From NCBI GenBank assembly GCA_016179105.1, contig JACOSB010000044.1, positions 1 through 64,000 on the forward strand: a DNA stretch of 64,000 nucleotides, written 5' to 3'. This document shows positions 8,135-15,488 of this stretch, piece by piece. This DNA is from Candidatus Acetothermia bacterium. GTDB lineage: Bacteria > Bipolaricaulota > Bipolaricaulia > RBG-16-55-9 > DRXL01. Below the pieces are notes generated by a model, which had not been told where the DNA came from, did no database searches, and worked only from the letters and a program-made list of their open reading frames with translations. The position numbers were made by a program, and so were the translations under genes. Within the stretch, counting starts at the first letter, position 1. Each line of letters opens with the position of its first letter.

Positions 8135-9154
8135 TCAGTATCCCGCTCGCACATTCACTCGATTTATTTCTGTATCTCCTTGCGCGAGTGCATTCAGTAA
8201 CTTCGCCAAGTGCTCCATGCGCAACTGCTCGATCTCGAGCGCGTCTCCCCCACGGTGTGGGCTCATCACCACGTTCTCCAATTCGTGAAAAGAGAATTGC
8301 GAGGGTAGCGTATTTGACTGTTCTTCATCGTTACGGGGATAGTTGTACCAGACATCGATACCCGCGCTGTGTAGTTTTCCATTTTTGAGCGTGTGGTAGA
8401 GAGCGGCTTCATCCACAATTTTGCCCCGTGAAATGTTGACCAGCACAGCGCCATCGGGCAAGAGATTTAACTCTCGCTCGCCAATCAAGCCGTTCGTCTC
8501 TGGAGTCAGCGGCAGCGCGAGGATAAGCACATTCGCCTGCAGCAATAATTTATGAAGCTCGCTAATGGGATGAACTTCAGCGACGCCATCAGAATGCGCA
8601 TCTTCAGGTTGATTGCGTCGTGCGGCTAAGACACGCATCCCCAGACCCTTGCATACTTTGGCGATATGACGCCCAATATTCCCGTAGCCCAAGATCAGCG
8701 CCGTCTTGCCATAGAGTCGGACGGAACCGGAGGCGCGGTCGTATCTCTCATTCCAGTTGCCTTGTCGAAGATACTTGTCATATGGAACGAGTAGTTTAGC
8801 CGCAGAGAGCATCAGAGCCACAGCCATCTCAGCGGTCGTCTCGGCGTTGTGATGCAGATTATGTATGCGCAGGTGAGGATAATTTTTGACGAGTTCGCGA
8901 GTGCCTTCGGGAAGCCCCGCAAAGGGGATGATCAAAGAATGCAGGCGAGAACTCGCATCGAGTTGCTCTTTCGTTGGGCGACCATCCACGAGCACCTGGT
9001 AGTCTGGGGGGATGGGCAGATCAGCCCCGATGATGACTTGAACATTTTTATGCAAGAGCGATCTGAGATAATTCTGAGAGTCACTCGTTTGCTCTGGGAG
9101 CGTGATGAGCACGTCGTTGAGTCGGGGGATGTAGACTTTGAGATTCATAGTCAC
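8135..9154 (-). CDS. D-isomer-specific 2-hydroxyacid dehydrogenase
   Basis: A 339-residue protein with the two-domain layout of the D-2-hydroxyacid dehydrogenase family. The NAD-binding domain has ILGYGNIGRHIAKVCKGLGMRVLAARR, the central LALPLTPETNGLIGERELNLLPDGAVLVNISRGKIVDEAAL, with the usual catalytic Arg in NISRGKIVD and the Glu two strands on, and SPHRGGD supplying the catalytic His. The N-terminal part (VLVDGRPTKEQLDASSRLHSLIIPFAGL) is the substrate domain. It oxidises or reduces a 2-hydroxy/2-oxo acid with NAD(P); phosphoglycerate, hydroxypyruvate and others are possible and the sequence does not decide. It lies upstream of the methyltransferase on the same strand. Confidence 0.85.
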   Translation of the reverse strand: MTMNLKVYIPRLNDVLITLPEQTSDSQNYLRSLLHKNVQVIIGADLPIPPDYQVLVDGRPTKEQLDASSRLHSLIIPFAGLPEGTRELVKNYPHLRIHNLHHNAETTAEMAVALMLSAAKLLVPYDKYLRQGNWNERYDRASGSVRLYGKTALILGYGNIGRHIAKVCKGLGMRVLAARRNQPEDAHSDGVAEVHPISELHKLLLQANVLILALPLTPETNGLIGERELNLLPDGAVLVNISRGKIVDEAALYHTLKNGKLHSAGIDVWYNYPRNDEEQSNTLPSQFSFHELENVVMSPHRGGDALEIEQLRMEHLAKLLNALAQGDTEINRVNVRAGY

Positions 9155-9245
9155 AGCTTAAGCAAACGTGGAGACATTTGCGATACGTACCCATTCCCTT
9201 TTTTTGTTTTTCCTACGTCATAATAGCCGTTTCTTAGCGGTTCAA

Positions 9246-9746
9246 CTATTCAAGCCCGATTCCCTGCAATTGTCGCAAGATCAAGATTTGGCCTGTGTGG
9301 TAGCAATCGTGTGCGAGCACACCATAGATATGCTCGCCCAGCTTGCGCTTCTCTTTGGGCGATGGTTTATCCAAATTTTCGATACTCAGCTTACCCATGC
9401 AACGCATAAACGCGCGATGGCGACTCTTTAAGTGCTCAACACTTTCAGCCCAAGCAGCTTCACTTATTTCTTCGACAGGCGGCCACCCTTTGTGCTTGGA
9501 TGCATCGAGCCAAGGCTTTTTCTCCAAGCTACGCGCCATCGCGTCTTTCCAGAACGCAACGTGATTGACGATCTCCCAGACCGAACGCGCATCTTTCTTG
9601 CGCGGTTTCCATGCGGCCTGCTCAGCGCTCAGACCCTTGATCGCATCGAGCAGCGAGTGCGCCCAGAGCCCTTTGCCTTCATCATAGGCCATGTGCATCG
9701 ATTTGATGAGCCATAGGATATGTGGATCTTTTTTCTTCTTCGACAT
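9246..9746 (-). CDS. DinB-like four-helix-bundle protein
   Basis: A 166-residue protein with the DinB/DUF664 fold pattern: an N-terminal helix with a metal-ligand-type position (HSLLDAIKGLSAEQAAWKPRKKDARSVWEIVNHVAFWKDA) and a C-terminal helix EHIYGVLAHDCYHTGQILILRQL. The His in the first helix, in NHVAFWKD and in HDCYHTGQ match the three-His metal site of the family (DinB of Bacillus, and thiol transferases that use mycothiol or bacillithiol). A substrate thiol is unknown. The Lys-rich N-terminus (MSKKKKDPHILW) is unusual. The gene stands alone on the minus strand, 24 nt downstream of the NHL-repeat gene. Confidence 0.75.
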   Translation of the reverse strand: MSKKKKDPHILWLIKSMHMAYDEGKGLWAHSLLDAIKGLSAEQAAWKPRKKDARSVWEIVNHVAFWKDAMARSLEKKPWLDASKHKGWPPVEEISEAAWAESVEHLKSRHRAFMRCMGKLSIENLDKPSPKEKRKLGEHIYGVLAHDCYHTGQILILRQLQGIGLE

Positions 9747-9770
9747 TCTAAGCTCCTTTCGAGTTTGTGC

Positions 9771-10646
9771 TCACTTCGCCAGCGGCACGAGCGTGACGCG
9801 ATTGGCATCGAACTCGGGGACGACGAGCAGCCCGCGCGCGGTGTCGATCGTGATGTCCGCGGGGCTGGTGAAGCCTGAGGCGAAGATGCTGATCTCGCCC
9901 TTGGTGTCTCGTTTTAAGACGCGCCCGCCCAGAAAATCGCTGACGTAAATATTTTTCTGGCTGTCGAAGGCAATGCCATCGCCCGCGCCGACGTTGGGCA
10001 GAATCACGGTCGCTTCGCCCGAGGGCGTTACTTTCCATACTTTGCCCGTGTTCAGATCGACGACGTAGAGGTTATTCTCGCTGTCTACTAACAGCCCATT
10101 GGGCCCGCCGAGTTCGGGCAACTTGCTCTTATCCAAAGCAACAGAGACTTCGCTCTGGGGTGTCGCGCGGAAGACGACCGATTTGAACGTGTCGGAGACA
10201 TACAGATTGCCCGCGGCGTCGAAGGCTGTGTCGTTCAAAAATACGGGCATCACTGGGAAATTTTCTGGTGTGAGAAAGACAGACTTATTGCCCGACGGAT
10301 CGATCTTCCAGACTTGGTTCACGTCAGCCACGTAAAGCTCTTTCCCGAAGAAAGCCGCACCCTTGGGATCGTTGAGCCCCGTGGCAAAGTCCGTAACAAT
10401 AGCATTCTCTCCATCGAAGGCAATCTGTTTGATCGAGCCGTCGCCCGGAGTGTTTTGTGCGCCGATGTTCGAGACGTAGTATTTTCCGTCGGGGCCAACA
10501 GCGACGCTCTCTGGAGTCCGAAAGCCGGTAATCGTTCGCGAAGAGGATTGACCATTGAAGGGCTTTTCCAGCCAGAAGAAGATTCCAACAGCTAACACTA
10601 AAAAACTGAGACTGATCCCGATGATCGTTTTGCGTGAAAGCACCAT
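9771..10646 (-). CDS. Exported NHL/SMP-30-type beta-propeller protein
   Basis: The start is ATG at 10644-10646, preceded by CAAGGAGGTT, an ideal ribosome site; a longer upstream frame is not needed. The 291-residue product begins MVLSRKTIIGISLSFLVLAVGIFFWL, a signal anchor. It then has repeats of the NHL/SMP-30 kind: GFRTPESVAVGPDGKYYVSNIG, DPKGAAFFGKELYVADVN, GGPNGLLVDSENNLYVVDLN, GDGIAFDSQKNIYVSDFLGG and SPADITIDTARGLLVVPEFDANRV, forming a five- or six-bladed propeller. Such proteins include gluconolactonase-like lactonases and non-enzymatic binders; the metal-ligand set of true SMP-30 lactonases is not clear here. It probably faces the periplasm. Confidence 0.75.
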   Translation of the reverse strand: MVLSRKTIIGISLSFLVLAVGIFFWLEKPFNGQSSSRTITGFRTPESVAVGPDGKYYVSNIGAQNTPGDGSIKQIAFDGENAIVTDFATGLNDPKGAAFFGKELYVADVNQVWKIDPSGNKSVFLTPENFPVMPVFLNDTAFDAAGNLYVSDTFKSVVFRATPQSEVSVALDKSKLPELGGPNGLLVDSENNLYVVDLNTGKVWKVTPSGEATVILPNVGAGDGIAFDSQKNIYVSDFLGGRVLKRDTKGEISIFASGFTSPADITIDTARGLLVVPEFDANRVTLVPLAK

Positions 10647-10698
10647 AACCTCCTTGAGAGCCGTGTGTGTTATAATATTAGCAGAAGGTGAGCGCAAC

Positions 10699-10926
10699 TT
10701 GAATCGAGCTATCCAAAAAATCAGATATGAAGTGATCATCTACTGGAGCAAGGAAGACAATGCATTTATTGCAGAAGTTCCAGAGCTCCCCGGTTGCATG
10801 GCCGACGGAGCCACCTACCAAGAAGCTTTAGCGAATGTAGAAGTAGTGATTCAAGAATGGATAGAAACAGCCAAAGAATTGGGAAGACCACTTCCGGAGC
10901 CTAAAGGGCGATTGATATTTGCTTGA
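10699..10926 (+). CDS. HicB-like antitoxin
   Basis: I choose a TTG at 10699 with GGTG eight bases upstream; the frame runs further back but without coding-type sequence. The 75-residue product, YEVIIYWSKEDNAFIAEVPELPGCMADGATYQEALANVEVVIQEWIETAKELGRPLPEP in pieces, is the HicB_lk_antitox domain: a degenerate RNase H-like fold with PELPGCxADGxTxxEAL. It has no added C-terminal DNA-binding domain. A HicA toxin is missing; the next frame downstream (10943) is a different small protein. HicB-type orphans occur and may act as a regulator or as partner for another toxin. Confidence 0.8.
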   Translation: MNRAIQKIRYEVIIYWSKEDNAFIAEVPELPGCMADGATYQEALANVEVVIQEWIETAKELGRPLPEPKGRLIFA

Positions 10927-10942
10927 AGGAGGTGATGCTAAA

Positions 10943-11191
10943 GTGCCCAAGTTAGAACTTTCTCCTGAGATCAAGCCAATTTTGGAAAATATCTCGGGAA
11001 ACAACTTGAATGACAAAATCGCTCACTTACTCGCCAGCGAACTGCGCCGCTTCTTATCAGAGTGCGAACTAGAAACTCTACAGCTTGAGATCAAGTACGG
11101 CTGCGAGTACGAAGAATTTAAGAAACGGCTACGTGCGGGCAAATTGGGAAATGAATTCGCCCATCCCTTAGAACAAGATGCCATGCGTTAG
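10943..11191 (+). CDS. Small antitoxin-like protein, apparently cut short by an in-frame TAG
   Basis: GTG at 10943 with GGAGGTGA nine bases upstream gives 82 residues. The part KYGCEYEEFKKRLRAGK resembles the coiled segment of small proteins that end in a Trp-Glu-x-x-x-T/E rich helix and sit beside toxin genes. The stop at 11189-11191 (TAG) is followed, in the same frame, by 24 more sense codons (EDLVTEKKHWLKQLKTVEKFLNGN) to a TGA at 11264, and that tail is what the family usually carries after DYW/WE-type residues. A G-to-A change of a Trp codon would explain it. The downstream gene starts inside the extension (11256). The product may be shortened, or the stop may be read through. Confidence 0.55.
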   Translation: MPKLELSPEIKPILENISGNNLNDKIAHLLASELRRFLSECELETLQLEIKYGCEYEEFKKRLRAGKLGNEFAHPLEQDAMR

Positions 11192-11255
11192 GAAGATTTA
11201 GTCACAGAGAAAAAACATTGGCTCAAGCAGCTTAAAACTGTAGAAAAGTTTCTGA

Positions 11256-11699
11256 ATGGAAACTGAAGATTCAAACCGCCTCCTCTACTGGACCGCTGGG
11301 CTCTCGATTGCCGCCGCCCTCATCCATGCCGGTGTCGCTCCCGAGCACCTGAGCGAGTGGTGGGGCTATGGCATCTTCTTCCTCGTTGCAGGTATCTGCC
11401 AAGGCATTTACGGGTTAGTGCTGCTCTTGCGCCCCTGGCGCTACGACGATACCGGCGGCCTTCGCGAAGGCAATGACCCCAGCTACGTGCGCACTCTATA
11501 TATGCTTGGCATCATCGGCAACGGGGCGATCATCATTCTTTATCTCATCACTCGCTTTGTCGGAATCCCCTTTCTTGGACCCGATGCAGGAAAAGTAGAG
11601 CCATTTACTCCCATCAGCGTGCTCTCGAAACTCATCGAGCTTGCGACCATCGTCTGCCTTGTGCTATTGATGAAACACTCGAAACAGCAAACAGGGTGA
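11256..11699 (+). CDS. Hypothetical membrane protein, four predicted spans
   Basis: A 147-residue protein with hydrophobic spans at about residues 9-27, 36-58, 83-103 and 120-141, and a charged loop between the second and third (LRPWRYDDTGGLREGNDPSYVRT). The motif HAGVAPEHLSEWWGYGIFFLVAGICQ is well defined and looks conserved. It contains a His and two Trp. I do not recognise a named domain, and no motif suggests transport or an enzyme. The ATG lies inside the 3' extension of the preceding gene, which suggests they were once one operon. The following gene is 33 nt downstream. Confidence 0.6.
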   Translation: METEDSNRLLYWTAGLSIAAALIHAGVAPEHLSEWWGYGIFFLVAGICQGIYGLVLLLRPWRYDDTGGLREGNDPSYVRTLYMLGIIGNGAIIILYLITRFVGIPFLGPDAGKVEPFTPISVLSKLIELATIVCLVLLMKHSKQQTG

Positions 11700-11732
11700 G
11701 GATGACTAGCAGGAAAGTGATTGGCATTAAAA

Positions 11733-12053
11733 ATGTCTGATGAGCTTCTTTTCGAAGTGATCTGCGTTTTAGGGAAACGTATCCGCATCACAAAAGGTTA
11801 CTGGACAAAGATTCTGCAGGACAAGCACCCTATCATGGAAGGCAAAGAGAAAAAAGTTCAAGACACCTTGCAGAATGCCCGACAAGTCAGACGTAGCAAA
11901 TCTGACCCGAAAGTTTACCTCTACTACAAAAAATCAGGAAGGCGTCATGTATGTGTGGTAGCCAAGCATCTGAACAGTGATGGATTTGTTGTTACCACTT
12001 ATTTGACGGATAATGTCAAAGAAGGCGAAACAGTATGGACAAGATCAAAGTAA
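11733..12053 (+). CDS. DUF4258-like toxin candidate (RelE/nuclease-type fold)
   Basis: The start at 11733 gives MSDELLFEVICVLGKRIRITKGYWTKI, 106 residues; a TTG at 11721 is possible. The sequence HPIMEGKEKKVQDTLQNARQVRRSKSDPKVYLYY, then RRHVCVVAKHLNSDGFVVTTYLTD, follows the pattern of small nuclease-like proteins annotated as DUF4258 or phage barnase-EndoU-ColicinE5-RelE-like. The conserved Lys/His/Arg positions fit an RNase-type active site, but I infer this only from the family. The gene directly precedes and overlaps the DUF2283 gene by 19 nt, and such pairs are common, so it is read as the toxin of a toxin-antitoxin module. Confidence 0.65.
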   Translation: MSDELLFEVICVLGKRIRITKGYWTKILQDKHPIMEGKEKKVQDTLQNARQVRRSKSDPKVYLYYKKSGRRHVCVVAKHLNSDGFVVTTYLTDNVKEGETVWTRSK

Positions 12054-12247
12054 TCTATGATCGTAAGGGCAACACGTTGAACGTATGGTTTGATGATCCC
12101 AAGCTCGAGTTTAGCTGCGAGGAGACGGGGGATGAAGTCATCCTTGTGAAGGATAAAAGAGGCAGGATCATTGGGTTTGAAAAACTCAACTATCTGAAAC
12201 AGCCTTCTGATCTCAAAGAATTGGAAGTAGAGTCCTACGTGCGATAA
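12035..12247 (+). CDS. DUF2283 protein, probable antitoxin
   Basis: A 70-residue protein, MDKIKVIYDRKGNTLNVWFDDPKLEF then DEVILVKDKRGRIIGFEKLNYL, matching DUF2283: paired beta strands, D-x-x-x-N-x-L-x-V-x-F at the front and G-x-x-IGFE-x-L in the middle. The start overlaps the preceding toxin-like gene by 19 nt, the usual arrangement. A second such pair, with a broken toxin, lies at 51152-51640. Function is not proved; co-occurrence and overlap argue for an antitoxin. Confidence 0.75.
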   Translation: MDKIKVIYDRKGNTLNVWFDDPKLEFSCEETGDEVILVKDKRGRIIGFEKLNYLKQPSDLKELEVESYVR

Positions 12248-12293
12248 CTTAAGGCAAAGCGCCTTTAACAGAGCATCTTAAAATTGTTACCAA

Positions 12294-12746
12294 ATGCACG
12301 ATTATCCCTACCACATCGTCGCCGTCATGGGCGTAGTCACCAACTCCGAAGGGCGTATTCTATTGGTCAAAACAGAGCGTCGTGGTTGGGAGCCGCTTGG
12401 AGGGCAGGTCGAAGCTGGAGAAAATCTGATCGAAGCGCTCCAGCGTGAAATTCTTGAAGAAAGCGGCTGCACTGTGACTGTTGACAAACTCGTTGGTGTT
12501 TACTCCAATCCTGCCCCTCCACCGAAGTTGATTTTCGCTTTCTCTTGCTCTCACGCTGCTGGAGAGCCGCAACCATCCCACGAAACGAGTGATGCGGGTT
12601 GGTTTACCCCCGAAGAAGCCCTACAGATGGTCGTGCATCAGCCACAGCACGTGCGACTACGAGATGTGCTTAGCCACAACGAGAGCATTATCTATCGATC
12701 GTACACGACCAACCCATACCAAGTTCTGTACGAAAAGAGATTTTAA
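12294..12746 (+). CDS. Nudix hydrolase
   Basis: A 150-residue protein with a clear Nudix box: GGQVEAGENLIEALQREILEESG (in two parts of the canonical G-x5-E-x7-REUxEExGU), at about residues 37-59, with all three Glu ligands present. The strand before it (ILLVKTERRGWEPL) and the C-terminal tail (QMVVHQPQHVRLRDVL) fit the ADP-ribose/NTP-sugar type, but substrate cannot be told. It would hydrolyse a nucleoside diphosphate linked to another group, as a house-cleaning enzyme. It starts 46 nt after the DUF2283 gene and has no other partner in the window; two more Nudix genes lie at 28760 and 29770. Confidence 0.85.
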   Translation: MHDYPYHIVAVMGVVTNSEGRILLVKTERRGWEPLGGQVEAGENLIEALQREILEESGCTVTVDKLVGVYSNPAPPPKLIFAFSCSHAAGEPQPSHETSDAGWFTPEEALQMVVHQPQHVRLRDVLSHNESIIYRSYTTNPYQVLYEKRF

Positions 12747-12785
12747 ATCTTTGTGCTCTCTGCGATCTCTGTGATAAATTCAAAT

Positions 12786-12995
12786 CTATGGCACTGGGTC
12801 GATGCCGCCGGGATTCAGCGGATGGCATCGAGCAATGCGCTTGATCGCCAGCCACATTCCTTTGAAAAACCCGTACTTCTGGATCGCTTGCTTGGCGTAC
12901 TCCGAGCAACTGGGATAGAAGCGGCAACTCGAGGGCAGCATCGGCGAGATCAGTTTTTGATAGGACTCAATGAGCTTAAGAGCAAGCCATCGCAT
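12786..12995 (-). CDS. yidD: YidD, membrane protein insertion efficiency factor
   Basis: A 69-residue protein: [37 protein letters not shown] followed by [22 protein letters not shown]. The [11 protein letters not shown] motif and the C-terminal RCHP-x-PGG-D are the YidD signatures, including the three conserved Cys. YidD assists YidC and Sec in inserting membrane proteins. It is usually near rnpA, yidC or rpmH; none of these is nearby, so the gene is orphaned from its normal cluster. It is tail to tail with the Nudix gene. Confidence 0.95.
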   Translation of the reverse strand: MRWLALKLIESYQKLISPMLPSSCRFYPSCSEYAKQAIQKYGFFKGMWLAIKRIARCHPLNPGGIDPVP

Positions 12996-13139
12996 AACGC
13001 ATTCATCTTAACTCTGGTCGGCCGGTGCCCGCAAGAAATCTAGATAGATTGACTCTTCTAGCGCTCTTTGTTAGAATGGCGCGCACCGCGCCAGGTAGGG
13101 GAAGCGTGCAGGAACCGGCGCGGTCGGGGAGAGTTTGAT

Positions 13140-14225
13140 TTGGGCGAGATCCGCATCGCCATCGTCGGAGTGGGAAACTGCGCCAGCGCGCTCATCCAAG
13201 GACTCCACTATTACGCCCAGAACGGTTCTCTGGGGCTGCTCCATCCACACTTGGGTGAGTATAAACCTTCGGACATTCGCGTCGTCGCGGCCTTCGACAT
13301 CGACGCGCGCAAGGTCGGCCAAGACCTGAGCCAAGCAATCTTCGCCGAGCCTAACTGCACTCTGGTCTTCTATCCCGGCGTCCCGCGTTATGGCGTCGAA
13401 GTCCAGATGGGCCCTGTATTAGATGGTGTCGCAGATCATATGGCAGAGTACTCGGAGTGCGAAGCGTTTCGCATTGCCAAACGAGAACCCGTCGATGTCA
13501 TTCAAACGCTCAAAGAGGCGGGTGCGCAGATTCTGGTGAACTATCTGCCCGTGGGATCGACCGAAGCAACCCAACACTATGCCAAATGCTGTCTCAAAGC
13601 GCGCGTCGCACTCGTCAACTGCATCCCGGTTTTCATTGCGTCCGACTCAGAGTGGGCCCGCAAATTCGAGAAAAAAGGACTGCCGGTCATCGGCGATGAT
13701 ATTAAATCCCAACTCGGCGCGACGATCACCCACAGGACGCTTGCCAAACTTTTTGAGGAGCGCGGGATCAAACTCGAACGGACGTATCAATTGAACGTCG
13801 GTGGCAATACGGATTTCCTAAATCTTTTAGAGCGCAGCCGACGCACGACGAAAAAAATTTCCAAGACAGAATCTGTTCAGTCTCAGCTCAAACGGCCCTT
13901 GCCCGAGCAAAGTATTCACATCGGCCCGAGCGATTATGTCCCCTGGCTCAAGGATAACAAAGTTTGCTTCATTCGGATGGAGGGTCGCGGCTTTGGCGGC
14001 GTGCCCATCACGCTCGAACTTAGGCTCTCCGTCGAAGATTCTCCGAACAGCGCGGGCATGGCCATCGACGCGATCCGGGCGTGCAAACTCGCCTTAGATA
14101 GGGGCATCGCCGGTCCGTTGCACTCGCCCTCGGCCGTCACGATGAAGCACCCCCCCGTGCAGTATCCCGATTCTGAAGCGCGTCTTCTCTTCGAAGAATT
14201 TATTACCGGACGCCGTGAACGTTAA
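13140..14225 (+). CDS. Myo-inositol-1-phosphate synthase
   Basis: Inositol-3-phosphate synthase (INO1, actinobacterial/archaeal type): RIAIVGVGNCASALIQGLHYY gives the NAD-binding Rossmann motif at the N-terminus, with VVAAFDIDARKVGQDLSQAI next and the INPS core sequences NYLPVGSTEATQHYA, ALVNCIPVFIASDSEWARKFEKKGLPVIGDDIKSQLGATITHRTL and LNVGGNTDFLNL. It makes 1L-myo-inositol-1-phosphate from glucose-6-phosphate using NAD. I choose TTG at 13140, with GGGGAGAG seven bases upstream; an ATG at 13068 would add 24 residues without similarity. It is 361 residues long, as in this type. The later genes at 15489 and 16187 would use the product in making di-myo-inositol phosphate or an inositol lipid. 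Confidence 0.9.
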   Translation: MGEIRIAIVGVGNCASALIQGLHYYAQNGSLGLLHPHLGEYKPSDIRVVAAFDIDARKVGQDLSQAIFAEPNCTLVFYPGVPRYGVEVQMGPVLDGVADHMAEYSECEAFRIAKREPVDVIQTLKEAGAQILVNYLPVGSTEATQHYAKCCLKARVALVNCIPVFIASDSEWARKFEKKGLPVIGDDIKSQLGATITHRTLAKLFEERGIKLERTYQLNVGGNTDFLNLLERSRRTTKKISKTESVQSQLKRPLPEQSIHIGPSDYVPWLKDNKVCFIRMEGRGFGGVPITLELRLSVEDSPNSAGMAIDAIRACKLALDRGIAGPLHSPSAVTMKHPPVQYPDSEARLLFEEFITGRRER

Positions 14226-14251
14226 ATTACTGACTGATAAAATGAACGATC

Positions 14252-14278
14252 GTAGGGGCGAGGTCACCTCGCCCCTAC
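14252..14278. repeat. 27-bp palindromic element, copy A (perfect)
   Basis: GTAGGGGCGAGG TCA CCTCGCCCCTAC, a perfect inverted repeat of 12 bp arms with a three-base centre. The same element occurs at 25512-25538 and 52078-52104, in both cases in spaces between genes, with a GTG or GTC-type centre. Imperfect relatives lie at 22602, 57134 and 42125. An extra CCCCTACAG follows at 14281-14289. It behaves as a REP-like repeat and may act as a terminator or RNA stability element. Confidence 0.85.
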
Positions 14279-14312
14279 AGCCCCTACAGAATGTTAGGCA
14301 AAGGAATCATTA

Positions 14313-15485
14313 ATGATATTCAACAAACTCACCCGTAGAAATTTCTTGCGCCTCGGCGTAGGCACACTCGCGGTTTCGCATTGTCTATTAAACGATCACT
14401 CGTCCAAAGCGCAAACACCATCGCTTCTTGAACCCGTCGCGCATGTGGAATTGCCTCAAGTGATCGCTGATGGCGATCCCCTCCACGCGGCCGGGATGTG
14501 GGCGCGAGGCACGCTTGCGGCTGTGCCCGCTTTCTCGTTGGTTCACTTGATCGAGTTCAGTGACATAAAAAATCCCCAAGTTGTGACCATTGACCTAAAC
14601 GGAATTGCTGGTGATTGCCGCGACGTCGATTTTTATGAAAACTATCTCATCTGCGGGCTGATCGAAGCGCGCGACAACCGGCGCGTCTTAATCTATGACG
14701 TCAGGGACTGGAAAAACCCCAAGCTCGTCAGCACGGTGCGTTCTACGGATTACAGCACGGTGCACAATGTCTTTGTCGCGGGCAAAGTTTGCTTTTTGCC
14801 CACGATCGGCTCTCGCCCCGGCGAACTCTATATGCTCGATCTCTCCGACCCCACGAACCCCGGCTCGCTCGGTGCGGTGCGCTTCCTCGATCGGGCGATG
14901 ATCAACGTGCACGATGTCACCGTGATCGGCAACCGGCTTTATGCAGCCGCGTGGACGACGGGGATCTGGATCGTAGACTTTGAAAACCTGGACAATCCCA
15001 AAAAGCTCAGTTACAAATTCGTCGCCCAGCATATTTATAAAGCTGACCCGCCCAAGTCCGACGAACCCTTCCGGCTCACGCCTCGATCTCATAACGTCTG
15101 GCCCAACTCCGACGGAAAACTCTTGTTCACGACGGACGAAGTCAAGGGCGAGTTCGTCAGAGTTTTCGACATCTCGAATTTGAATGAGATAAAACTTGTG
15201 GGCTGGTACGGGCTGGGGCCCGAATCGATCCCGCACAATGCCGTCGTCGATGGACCGTATGTGTATATCTCTTACTATGCCCACGGCGTCCGCGTGATCG
15301 AATACGCGAACCCGAAAGAGCCGAAAGAAGTTGCAGCGTTTAATCCTTACAACGGCGAGTCACGGTTCGCTCACGGCTTTGACGGCTTCTGGGATGTTTA
15401 CCCGTTTGGGAAGTACGTGCTCTCGAGCGACCAGCGCAGCGGGCTGTGGATTTTGGAAAAGCGCGGGATCTTGACGGGCAAATAG
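14313..15485 (+). CDS. Tat-exported LVIVD-repeat protein
   Basis: A 390-residue protein. The N-terminus MIFNKLTRRNFLRLGVGTLAVSHCLL is a twin-arginine (Tat) signal (TRRNFLRLG), so it is exported folded. The rest has LVIVD-type repeats: FSLVHLIEFSDIKNPQVVTIDL, VLIYDVRDWKNPKLVSTV, ELYMLDLSDPTNPGSLGAVRF, IWIVDFENLDNPKKLSY, VRVFDISNLNEIKLVGWYGL and VRVIEYANPKEPKEVAAFNPYN, a beta-propeller of about seven blades. Its role is not known; some LVIVD proteins are surface binders. It lies inside the inositol phosphate gene cluster, 3 nt before the cytidylyltransferase start, so it is very likely co-transcribed with it, although a functional link is only inference. Confidence 0.8.
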   Translation: MIFNKLTRRNFLRLGVGTLAVSHCLLNDHSSKAQTPSLLEPVAHVELPQVIADGDPLHAAGMWARGTLAAVPAFSLVHLIEFSDIKNPQVVTIDLNGIAGDCRDVDFYENYLICGLIEARDNRRVLIYDVRDWKNPKLVSTVRSTDYSTVHNVFVAGKVCFLPTIGSRPGELYMLDLSDPTNPGSLGAVRFLDRAMINVHDVTVIGNRLYAAAWTTGIWIVDFENLDNPKKLSYKFVAQHIYKADPPKSDEPFRLTPRSHNVWPNSDGKLLFTTDEVKGEFVRVFDISNLNEIKLVGWYGLGPESIPHNAVVDGPYVYISYYAHGVRVIEYANPKEPKEVAAFNPYNGESRFAHGFDGFWDVYPFGKYVLSSDQRSGLWILEKRGILTGK

Positions 15486-15488
15486 GTT

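Noticed and set aside
12746-12780. Short TTTGTGCTCTCTGCGATCTCTGTGATAAAT block after the Nudix gene
   Set aside because: It resembles a common dispersed repeat in several genomes, but with one copy here it supports no claim.
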